Virus record (IMG/VR): IMGVR_UViG_3300008120_000112
Location: 1 to 41,444 of that record
DNA from: a virus
Length of the DNA: 41,444 nt
Reading direction: 5' to 3' (one strand)
The first letter of the stretch is position 1, and the number at the start of each line of letters is the position of its first letter. Below the pieces are notes generated by a model. The model was not told the DNA's origin. It ran no database searches and saw nothing but the letters and a program-made list of their open reading frames with translations. The translations under genes and the position numbers were made by a program. Positions 34,979 to 40,550 of the stretch are shown here, in pieces.

Positions 34979-35514
34979 ATCTGTTCCTGCCTCAGCACGG
35001 CTCTGACCTGACGATCTACAAGCGGATGCTCCGTGCCGGCGCGATCCGGCCCTACGAGATGCCCGAGGGCATCGAGCGTCTCGCCGAGCATCTGATGAAG
35101 ATGCTTGAGGTCGCGCAGGCTTCAGGGAGGAACCGCGACGCGATCAAATGCATCGAGATCCTCCGGATGCTCCAGGCCGACAACCGCGCGATGGCTCTTG
35201 AGCTCGACAAGATCGAGCGACTCGACGCCGGCAAGCCGACGACCATCAGCGGGCAGGTCGCTCCCGAGGTTCAGGACCGGATCAGGCGGATCGTCTCGAC
35301 GCAGCGTGCCCGGTCGATTCCGGCGCAGGAGGAATCCAATGACGGATCGAGGAAGGATGATGCTCCGGGCCTACATGCTCGCGCAGCAGGCGCTCGACAC
35401 GAACAGCATGCTGAAGCCGGCGGTGGTACGGCATCTGATGGACGAGATCATCAGGCAGCGCCGGATCATCGAGGCGCAGGAGCGCCGAATACGGAGACTG
35501 GAGAGGGAAGATGA
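34975..35514 (+). CDS. Helical hypothetical protein with out-of-frame tail
   Basis: 179 residues from GTG 34975 (overlapping the previous stop). The first about 120 residues look real: FLPQHGSDLTIYKRMLRAGA, then EHLMKMLEVAQASGRNRDAI. From about 35339 onward the codons lose the GC-rich third position, and the residues (His, Gly, Ala, Arg repeats) look like a shadow of the gene in the +1 frame (35339-35617), which has its own ATG and AGGAGG. It may be a gene that lost its stop codon, or a sequence error may hide one. Function unknown. Confidence 0.5.
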   Translation: MNLFLPQHGSDLTIYKRMLRAGAIRPYEMPEGIERLAEHLMKMLEVAQASGRNRDAIKCIEILRMLQADNRAMALELDKIERLDAGKPTTISGQVAPEVQDRIRRIVSTQRARSIPAQEESNDGSRKDDAPGLHARAAGARHEQHAEAGGGTASDGRDHQAAPDHRGAGAPNTETGEGR

Positions 35515-35617
35515 ACGAGTACAGGTTCACGGCGAACGCGATCCCCAAGGGACAGCCGAGGGCTCGGGCGACGATGTTCGGCAACAGGGCTCGGATGTGG
35601 ACTCCGAGCACGGCTGA
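35339..35617 (+). CDS. Small coiled-coil protein overlapping both neighbours
   Basis: 92 residues from ATG 35339, with CAGGAGGAA five or six bases upstream. The first 58 residues (MLRAYMLAQQALDTNSMLK, then RHLMDEIIRQRRIIEAQERR) are well formed and helical, with GC-rich third positions. The last 35 residues fall inside the RusA gene and look non-coding in this frame. The ending therefore may be a run-on past a lost stop. Confidence 0.5.
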   Translation: MTDRGRMMLRAYMLAQQALDTNSMLKPAVVRHLMDEIIRQRRIIEAQERRIRRLEREDERVQVHGERDPQGTAEGSGDDVRQQGSDVDSEHG

Positions 35618-35948
35618 TGTGTTCAAGGCCGCGGTCGGCATTGCGGCTCGGGAGTGCGTCCCCCCGGAGATCACTCCCATCAGGGGAGCGATCGAGCTGC
35701 ATTGGATCGCCTACCTGCCCCGTCCTCAGAGGCTGTGCCGGCGAGGATCGGACGCGGGTCCGGTCGTCTGCCTTGCAAAGCCCGACCGTGACAACATCGA
35801 CAAGGCGATCTGCGATGCGTTGCAGGACGCCGGGGTGATCGCCGACGACCGGACGATCTACCTGGGATCGCAGGCCAAGTACTACGCGGAGATCGACGGC
35901 GCCCCGCGCGCCGAGATCTGCATCCGCTGCACGAATACGGAGGACTGA
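35511..35948 (+). CDS. rusA: RusA Holliday junction resolvase
   Basis: 145 residues. The family core is clear: KGQPRARATM near the N-terminus, and KPDRDNIDKAICDALQDAGV, then IADDRTIYLGSQAKYYAE, which includes the Asp residues that hold the catalytic metal. It resolves recombination or replication junctions and fits with the annealase and nuclease. ATG 35511 overlaps the TGA of the gene reading up to 35514. A CGAATACGG lies just ahead of the start (35486). Confidence 0.9.
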   Translation: MNEYRFTANAIPKGQPRARATMFGNRARMWTPSTADVFKAAVGIAARECVPPEITPIRGAIELHWIAYLPRPQRLCRRGSDAGPVVCLAKPDRDNIDKAICDALQDAGVIADDRTIYLGSQAKYYAEIDGAPRAEICIRCTNTED

Positions 35949-36229
35949 TGGCTGTTCGCTTCACAGAGGTTCTGAGGCAGGTTCTGCATCGATACTCGCG
36001 CCCGGACGCGGTCGACATCACGCAGTCGGACATCGCCGAGGAGTTCGGCAGGAACCGCGCGACGATCCATTCGCATTGCAGCCGCCTCGTCGAGCTCGGG
36101 TATCTCCGCCGACATCGGCAGGGGCAGTACGAGATCACGGCCGACGGCAGGTCCGCGCTCGACCGTCGGCAGACATCAGCCGCCCGCGTCATCCGCTGCC
36201 CCAGCTGCAACCACAGGTTCGTGTTCTAG
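35948..36229 (+). CDS. Winged-helix protein with Cys-pair tail
   Basis: 93 residues. FTEVLRQVLHRYSRPDAVDI, then QSDIAEEFGRNRATIHSHCS and RLVELGYLRRHRQGQYEITADGR form a MarR-like winged helix ending in a wing strand. A tail IRCPSCNHRFVF has a Cys pair that may hold a metal with a partner. It probably regulates phage promoters. It ends the plus-strand run and overlaps the last 54 bases of the convergent recombinase gene. Confidence 0.65.
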   Translation: MAVRFTEVLRQVLHRYSRPDAVDITQSDIAEEFGRNRATIHSHCSRLVELGYLRRHRQGQYEITADGRSALDRRQTSAARVIRCPSCNHRFVF

Positions 36230-36916
36230 GACGATCCTGCGCACGGTCATCGGCGACAGGCGCGAGCATCCCCGGCCGCGGATGCCTTCGGCTGCGAGAG
36301 CCTGGGCGATCCTGCGGAACCCGAGGCCGTCGGCATGGAGCTGCCGGGCCCGCGCGATAGCGGCCTGTTCGTGCGGGTCGGCGATCAGAATCTTGCGTTC
36401 CCTGCCGCCGGAAACCTCCGTACAGGCGATCCTGAATCCGAAGGGCACGGCGCCCCCGGTCTTCTCTCCGCGGCCGCGCTTGGCCTCTAGCGCCTTCTGT
36501 GTGCGCTCCCGGATCAGCTCCCGCTCGTACTCGGCGAGCAGTTTCATCATGCCCCGCATGAGGAACGCCGCCGCGCCGGCGCCTTCGGTTCCCTCGCCCG
36601 CGACGGAAACGAGTTTCGCCTTGCGAATACGGAGAGCGGCGTCGGCGTCGAGAAACACCTGGCCCTCGCGGCCGAGCCGATCCATCTTCGCGACGACGAG
36701 AACGTCGCCGCGCTGTAGCCAATCCAAGGCCGCGCAGAGACCTGGGCGGTCCTCGACCGGCGTAGCGCCCGAGACGCCCTCATCGGCGAACACGGCGACG
36801 CATTCAGCGCCGAGCTCCGTCGCCTTCCGCTCGCATGCGGAGCGCTGCGCCGCGAGCCCCAGCCCGCTCTGCGCCTGTTCGTCTGTAGAGACCCTAATGT
36901 AGATTGCCGCCCTCAC
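36176..36916 (-). CDS. Serine recombinase (resolvase/invertase family)
   Basis: 246 residues. The catalytic domain is plain: YIRVSTDEQ with nucleophile Ser10, then VVAKMDRLGREGQVF and EYERELIRERT, the usual Arg-bearing region. The C-terminal part has a helix-turn-helix (RIAQALAAEGIRGRG, then SPMTVRRIV). It lacks the long zinc-ribbon C-terminus of large serine integrases, so it may act as a resolvase or invertase, or be a small integrase. It is the last gene of the minus operon, and its start overlaps the stop of the gene before it by four bases (36913-36916). Confidence 0.85.
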   Translation of the reverse strand: MRAAIYIRVSTDEQAQSGLGLAAQRSACERKATELGAECVAVFADEGVSGATPVEDRPGLCAALDWLQRGDVLVVAKMDRLGREGQVFLDADAALRIRKAKLVSVAGEGTEGAGAAAFLMRGMMKLLAEYERELIRERTQKALEAKRGRGEKTGGAVPFGFRIACTEVSGGRERKILIADPHEQAAIARARQLHADGLGFRRIAQALAAEGIRGRGCSRLSPMTVRRIVLEHEPVVAAGAADDAGG

Positions 36917-37224
36917 TTATCGGACTCCTTTGACGGAATCATCCGCCCTAGAACATCGACCCGGTCGATCGACCGATACACCGGGTACGTCACTTGGTCG
37001 TTGACCCAGTCGCGCCATCCGATCCCGCATCCGGAGCTCTGCGCGATGCCGATGGCAACGCGGCCGAGATCGTCTTCGTAGAGCGCGTAGATCGCTCGGC
37101 CCGAGTCGGCCGGAATCTTCATGGCTCGGGCGAGCTGACCGGCGGTGAGAACGCGCTTGCCGACCTGGAACCGAAGGTTCGGATCGATCAGCATGAACGA
37201 CTCGCGCAGCGTGATCCCGCTCAT
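36913..37224 (-). CDS. Hypothetical protein in minus operon
   Basis: 103 residues, mixed alpha/beta (MLIDPNLRFQVGKRVLTAGQ, then LARAMKIPADSGRAIYALYE). Not recognised. GGGAGG lies upstream of the ATG. It is located between the recombinase and a helical, possibly DNA-binding protein. Confidence 0.55.
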   Translation of the reverse strand: MSGITLRESFMLIDPNLRFQVGKRVLTAGQLARAMKIPADSGRAIYALYEDDLGRVAIGIAQSSGCGIGWRDWVNDQVTYPVYRSIDRVDVLGRMIPSKESDK

Positions 37225-37508
37225 GGTTCCTCCCGTCCAATACGGATGGGCTTGCGAGCGCGCGCTTCGTCGGCTTCGAGGATTTCGAGAACAGCCACAT
37301 ACAGGCTGGAACCGATCTGTTCCTGCAATCCCCCGCCCCAATGGTTGATGGCGGCTCGGCACGCGAACCCGTTGGATTCGACCTGGGCGGCGAGCCAGTT
37401 CCATGTGCGCCCGAGACGACGCAGCCTCGCCTCTACATCGCCGCGAATACGGTCGTTGTAGCGTGCGAGGTTCGGGCGTCGGGTCGGGCTCGTCTTCGTC
37501 TTCGGCAT
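37221..37508 (-). CDS. Helical protein, possible HTH regulator
   Basis: 95 residues. RLRRLGRTWNWLAAQVESNG, then FACRAAINHWGGGLQEQIGS vaguely recalls a Cro-type helix-turn-helix (a 'W..LA..V' first helix, a recognition-like helix and a helical end LYVAVLEILEADEA). The similarity is weak and not conclusive. GAGGAAACACC precedes the ATG. The gene overlaps its downstream neighbour by four bases. Confidence 0.5.
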   Translation of the reverse strand: MPKTKTSPTRRPNLARYNDRIRGDVEARLRRLGRTWNWLAAQVESNGFACRAAINHWGGGLQEQIGSSLYVAVLEILEADEARARKPIRIGREEP

Positions 37509-37519
37509 GGTGTTTCCTC

Positions 37520-37864
37520 TCAGGCGCATCGGGTGCAGAAACGGAACGGACCTTCGTCGGGCCCGCCGCACAATGTGGTTTCGGATTCGGGAACATGGCG
37601 ATGGCATCCGTCGCACTCGCACTCGCCTTCCCGCGGGGGCAGCTTGACGATCGTATGTGAATCCCGAATCTTCAGGGTCCGGGCGACGCGCTCGGCATCG
37701 GCGCGATGATCGAACCGCGCGGCTTCGTCGGCGATGATGGTCATCGACCGGATGCGCCACTCGGGAATGAATGGCGCGTGCGGCTCCGAAGCGCTCCGGA
37801 GCTGATAGACGCCCTGCACGAACATTGCCGGGCAACCTGGGGCATTGATCTTGATCGCGTACAT
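37520..37864 (-). CDS. Hypothetical protein with C-terminal zinc finger
   Basis: 114 residues. The C-terminal 40 residues have a Cys cluster, ECECDGCHRHVPESE and CTRC, arranged as two CxxC-type pairs that could bind zinc. The N-terminus (MYAIKINAPGCPAMFVQGVY) is beta-rich. Its start has the shared signal AAAGGAGCCACACATG (plus-strand 37862-37877). Function unknown. Confidence 0.55.
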   Translation of the reverse strand: MYAIKINAPGCPAMFVQGVYQLRSASEPHAPFIPEWRIRSMTIIADEAARFDHRADAERVARTLKIRDSHTIVKLPPREGECECDGCHRHVPESETTLCGGPDEGPFRFCTRCA

Positions 37865-37882
37865 GTGTGGCTCCTTTGTGGT

Positions 37883-38218
37883 TCAACCAATGACCGAGCT
37901 TCGCGCATCGCGATTCGCAGCCGCCTTTTCGACCGGCATCGGAACGCGAAGGTTCTCGCAGGTCTTCCGCATATCCGAATACGCCTCGTCAAGAACGAAC
38001 CGGATTTCATCCGCCGAATACGGAAGCGTGACGGTGATTCGGGCCAGGAACTCGGAATCCGCCTTGCGAATCTGATCTTCCAGGTAGTTAAGCGTGCGGG
38101 AGAGAACCGGAGTTTCGTCGGGGAATGCCCGTGCATTCAGGCACGGGCCGTAGGATCGAAGGGCTCCGATGAGAGCTCGGACAGACGGGATGTACAGACT
38201 TGAAAGTTTCGTTGTCAT
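37883..38218 (-). CDS. Hypothetical protein in minus operon
   Basis: 111 residues, mainly helical (SVRALIGALRSYGPCLNARA, then SRTLNYLEDQIRKADSEFLA, and ADEIRFVLDEAYSDM). No family recognised. Its intergenic sequence upstream is nearly identical to that of the neighbouring 37520-37864 gene. Confidence 0.55.
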   Translation of the reverse strand: MTTKLSSLYIPSVRALIGALRSYGPCLNARAFPDETPVLSRTLNYLEDQIRKADSEFLARITVTLPYSADEIRFVLDEAYSDMRKTCENLRVPMPVEKAAANRDARSSVIG

Positions 38219-38238
38219 GTGTGTGGCTCCTTTGTGGT

Positions 38239-38583
38239 TCAACCGGCGACGGCTTCGTCCTCGCACGCTTCGGCGATGCCGCTGCTGAAACTGTCGGCGA
38301 CTTCCTCTAGCGTCCGCTCGCCGAAGATTCGGACGGCATCGGTCGGAATGTGGAGGCGCCAGCCGGTGACGACGCCGCCGTCGGTGATCGCGACTTCGGC
38401 GACGCTCGCGTAGACCATCAATGGATGGCTCGGGAATGCCGACGGCGTATATGCGAGACGGGTAACGAACACGGTCGATCCCTCGGGAATGACAAGCTTG
38501 CCGTAGACGAGGTTGTCATTGTCGACGATGTTTCGGGAAACGGTTCCGATGGCGACGGTGCGGGTCGGTTCAAAGGCGGTCAT
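38239..38583 (-). CDS. Hypothetical beta-rich protein in minus operon
   Basis: 114 residues with strand-rich segments (TVAIGTVSRNIVDNDNLVYG, then SHPLMVYASVAEVAITDGGV) and an acidic C-terminal helix. Not recognised. The start has GGAGCCACACATG, preceded by the palindrome at 38593-38609, so this gene could begin its own transcription unit. Confidence 0.55.
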   Translation of the reverse strand: MTAFEPTRTVAIGTVSRNIVDNDNLVYGKLVIPEGSTVFVTRLAYTPSAFPSHPLMVYASVAEVAITDGGVVTGWRLHIPTDAVRIFGERTLEEVADSFSSGIAEACEDEAVAG

Positions 38584-38592
38584 GTGTGGCTC

Positions 38593-38609
38593 CGAATACG
38601 GTCCGTATT
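38593..38609. promoter_or_regulatory. CGAATACGG palindrome before the 38239-38583 gene
   Basis: CGAATACGGTCCGTATT is identical over 17 bases to 39637-39653. The central 15 bases (38595-38609) are a palindrome around T602. It overlaps the ribosome binding site region of the gene that starts at 38583 on the minus strand. Confidence 0.6.
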
Positions 38610-38673
38610 GCTTTGGGCGACGGTCGCCCGCACCGCGCCCGGTCGCATCGGGCGCGTAGCGGAGGATCGGCGG

Positions 38674-38865
38674 TCAGTCTCGGGCGCGATAGAAAACCTC
38701 GTTATGCCAGCTGCGAATCTCGCGCGCGTCCGCGGTCAGAATCCAGTCGATATGCTCGGCGACCGTCTCGGTATGCGGGTCCATATCCACGATCTCATGT
38801 GCGAACGGCTCCAACCCGATGGATTCCAGCCGGTCGATCGCGCGGCGTCTCAGGGTCGAATTCAC
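38674..38865 (-). CDS. Small hypothetical protein
   Basis: 63 residues from a GTG at 38865 that overlaps the previous stop (GTGA on the minus strand). RLESIGLEPFAHEIVDMDPH, then VAEHIDWILTADAREIRSWH is helical. GGAAGGGGG lies upstream. Between this gene and the next (38584-38673) are two hairpins, GCGCCCG/CGGGCGC at about 38635-38656 and GGGCGA/TCGCCC around 38615-38629. Confidence 0.5.
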   Translation of the reverse strand: MNSTLRRRAIDRLESIGLEPFAHEIVDMDPHTETVAEHIDWILTADAREIRSWHNEVFYRARD

Positions 38866-39539
38866 GCAACACCCCCTTCCGGGCAGGTGATCCACATGTT
38901 CGCGATCGATTCCGCCGCGGCGAGCTCGCGCTCGCATCGCGTGATTTCGTAGCCGTACATTGCGTCGCGCCCGGCCTCGGCCGAGCCGGGAATCCGGAAC
39001 GCCTTGACGGGAACCGCGCGACCGTGAATCACGTCGGCGCCGGTGCGGCATTCCCGGCGAAACTTCGCGCGGACGCGCCGGAGATCGGCGACGCGCGTGC
39101 GCCAGTAGTCGCGGGTCGCGACGGCGTCCGCCGTCGTCGCCAGGCGCTTCAGGTCGTCGGGAGCGGAGAGGGACGCGCGGACGTCTCGCGCCATCATGCC
39201 GACGAGAATCACCACATGCTCGCCAGCGATGCGCATCGTAACTTCGATTCCACCGGCTCCGTTGACTCGGAATCCGCAGCGGATCGCGCGATCCTGAGCG
39301 GCGTAGCTCCCGAACTCGGTCGCCTCGGAACGCGCGTGATCCCGGATCATGCGCTCGGCGCGACGGATCAGCGTATCGCCGACGCCGCCGGGCGTGCTCC
39401 AAATCTCATCGGAGATGATGAGGAAATTCGGCGCGATGGCGCCGGTCTCGGCGAATTCCGGGAAGCGGTTCGCGATGTACTGCGCGGTCGCATCTTCGTC
39501 AATGCTCCCGATCTCGCGCAGGCAGACGATCGATTCCAT
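38862..39539 (-). CDS. First gene of minus operon, hypothetical
   Basis: 225 residues, not recognised. The N-terminal part is alpha/beta (SIVCLREIGSIDEDATAQYI, then APNFLIISDEIWSTPGG). The middle has a beta pattern with Gly and Val (VTMRIAGEHVVILVGMMARD), and the rest is long charged helices. It begins at ATG 39539 with AATAGGAGCCACACATG, the leader shared with the plus-strand operon at 40096. It is the first gene after the divergent promoter. Confidence 0.6.
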   Translation of the reverse strand: MESIVCLREIGSIDEDATAQYIANRFPEFAETGAIAPNFLIISDEIWSTPGGVGDTLIRRAERMIRDHARSEATEFGSYAAQDRAIRCGFRVNGAGGIEVTMRIAGEHVVILVGMMARDVRASLSAPDDLKRLATTADAVATRDYWRTRVADLRRVRAKFRRECRTGADVIHGRAVPVKAFRIPGSAEAGRDAMYGYEITRCERELAAAESIANMWITCPEGGVA

Positions 39540-39577
39540 GTGTGGCTCCTATTCTGCGGCCGAGCCGCGTTAGTGGA

Positions 39578-39606
39578 AAGATAGCACTACCATCGGCGCG
39601 ATGCAA
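39578..39606 (-). promoter_or_regulatory. Promoter of the minus operon
   Basis: On the minus strand: TTGCAT (39601-39606), a 17-bp spacer and TATCTT (39578-39583), with TG two bases before the -10 (extended -10, TGCTATCTT). A short hairpin GCGGC/GCCGC (39556-39568) lies at the start of the transcript, then the ribosome binding site. Confidence 0.55.
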
Positions 39607-39612
39607 CCCGGA

Positions 39613-39655
39613 GTCTAAATTTTTCTAGACGCCCATCGAATACGGTCCGTATTCG
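39613..39655. promoter_or_regulatory. Two palindromes upstream of the minus-operon promoter
   Basis: GTCTAAATTTTTCTAGAC (39613-39630) is an imperfect palindrome with 5-bp perfect arms. CGAATACGGTCCGTATTCG (39637-39655) has perfect 9-bp arms around one base. Both lie upstream of the -35, where a regulator could act. Confidence 0.6.
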
Positions 39656-39660
39656 CGTAT

Positions 39661-39880
39661 ATGCGCGGGCGCAGCGCGCGCGATCGCGCGGGAATGCATG
39701 CGGCCGGACGATGCGAGCCGACTGCGGAGCCAAGTCGCTACCGGCGCCGATGCGACGGACGCGCGCCGATGGATCGAAGCTGCGACACATGCGAACATGT
39801 GTAGCAGCATCCCGGATGCGCGCGGATGCACGCGCGAAGCGACGCGATCGCAACGGGCGGACCGGCCTGGCGACGGCGGT
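39661..39880. promoter_or_regulatory. GC-rich intergenic stretch with large inverted repeats
   Basis: No gene seen. CGCGCGATCGCGCG (39677-39690) is a perfect palindrome. GCTGCGACACAT (39779-39790) and ATGTGTAGCAGC (39797-39808) form 12-base arms with one mismatch around GCGAAC. The codon-free GC-rich composition suggests a control or origin region. Confidence 0.5.
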
Positions 39881-39928
39881 CGACCCTAACAGATCCCGAC
39901 CCTAACAAACCCCGACCCTAACGGACAC
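39881..39928. repeat. Three tandem 16-bp repeats (CGACCCTAAC core)
   Basis: Three units begin at 39881, 39897 and 39913, each starting CGACCCTAAC and followed by AGATCC, AAACCC and GGACAC. The first ten bases are identical in all three. They could be protein-binding iterons. Confidence 0.75.
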
Positions 39929-39989
39929 CAAAAATTTCCAGCGCTCCAGCGCCCGCAATCCGGTCCGGCCGAGCCGAACGGCGACGCCC

Positions 39990-40062
39990 AAAAAACTCGG
40001 AAAACTTCGCGAAAAACTGCGCAGCGGCGCCGCATCGCGCCGATGATATAGTACAATCGTAC
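39990..40062 (+). promoter_or_regulatory. Plus-strand promoter with phased A-tracts
   Basis: A-tracts begin at 39990 (six A), 40001 (four) and 40012 (five), 11 bp apart, suggesting curved DNA or an UP-like element. The extended -10 TGATATAGT ends at 40052 (TATAGT 40047-40052). No clear -35 hexamer exists, as is usual when an extended -10 is used. Confidence 0.55.
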
Positions 40063-40063
40063 C

Positions 40064-40078
40064 GCGGCGCTACGCCGC
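40064..40078 (+). promoter_or_regulatory. Leader hairpin of the plus-strand operon
   Basis: GCGGCG (40064-40069), loop CTA, CGCCGC (40073-40078). It is followed by AGAATGGAGCCTACACAATG. The minus-operon transcript has the same arrangement (hairpin, AGAAT, GGAGCC, ACAC, ATG). Confidence 0.6.
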
Positions 40079-40095
40079 AGAATGGAGCCTACACA

Positions 40096-40209
40096 ATGAA
40101 TCGCCGTACCTTTACCCGTGCGCAGGCCGACCGCGAACTTGCCGCCGTCGGAGCCTTCCTCATCATCGTCCCGATCCTCTTCGGCATCGCCGCCGCCATC
40201 ATCGGATGA
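40096..40209 (+). CDS. Small membrane protein (37 residues)
   Basis: MNRRTFTRAQADRELAAVGA, then FLIIVPILFGIAAAIIG: one transmembrane helix at the C-terminus and a charged N-terminal half. The ATG at 40096 has GGAG nine bases upstream. The stop overlaps another in-frame ATG at 40206, but the next gene more likely starts at 40224. Confidence 0.55.
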   Translation: MNRRTFTRAQADRELAAVGAFLIIVPILFGIAAAIIG

Positions 40210-40223
40210 ATGGAGCTAATGCA

Positions 40224-40508
40224 ATGACGAACCCGACCCCCGCCGCAATTCTCGCGCGACTCTCCGAGTCGGAGTATCCGTCCGCGCGCCGCGCCGCGCG
40301 GACGTTCCGAACTGTGATTCGCGCGACTAAGACCGGCGACCGGCGAGCGCTCAACCGCGCGATTGATCGCCTCGACCGCGCCGGGCACGGCACGGGCGCG
40401 ATTCCGCCCGACGCCATCAACACGCTTGATGCGTTGACTTGGGCGCAAGAATACGCCCACGGTTGGCGCGCGGATTCTGTCATCGTCTTCTTTCGGCCGC
40501 GCGCCTAG
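40224..40508 (+). CDS. Small basic hypothetical protein
   Basis: 94 residues from ATG 40224 with GGAG eight bases before. Helical and arginine-rich (SARRAARTFRTVIRATKTGD, then RALNRAIDRLDRAGHG), ending LTWAQEYAHGWRADSVIVFF. It could bind nucleic acid, but no family was recognised. An earlier in-frame ATG at 40206 overlaps the preceding stop. Confidence 0.55.
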   Translation: MTNPTPAAILARLSESEYPSARRAARTFRTVIRATKTGDRRALNRAIDRLDRAGHGTGAIPPDAINTLDALTWAQEYAHGWRADSVIVFFRPRA

Positions 40509-40550
40509 CGGAAACTTTTTCCCCCCAGCCCCCAACCCAAAAGGGAAACC

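Noticed and set aside
39881-39928. Telomere or CRISPR interpretation of CCCTAAC repeats
   Set aside because: There are only three adjacent units without spacers. The CCCTAA likeness to eukaryotic telomeres is coincidental in a phage.
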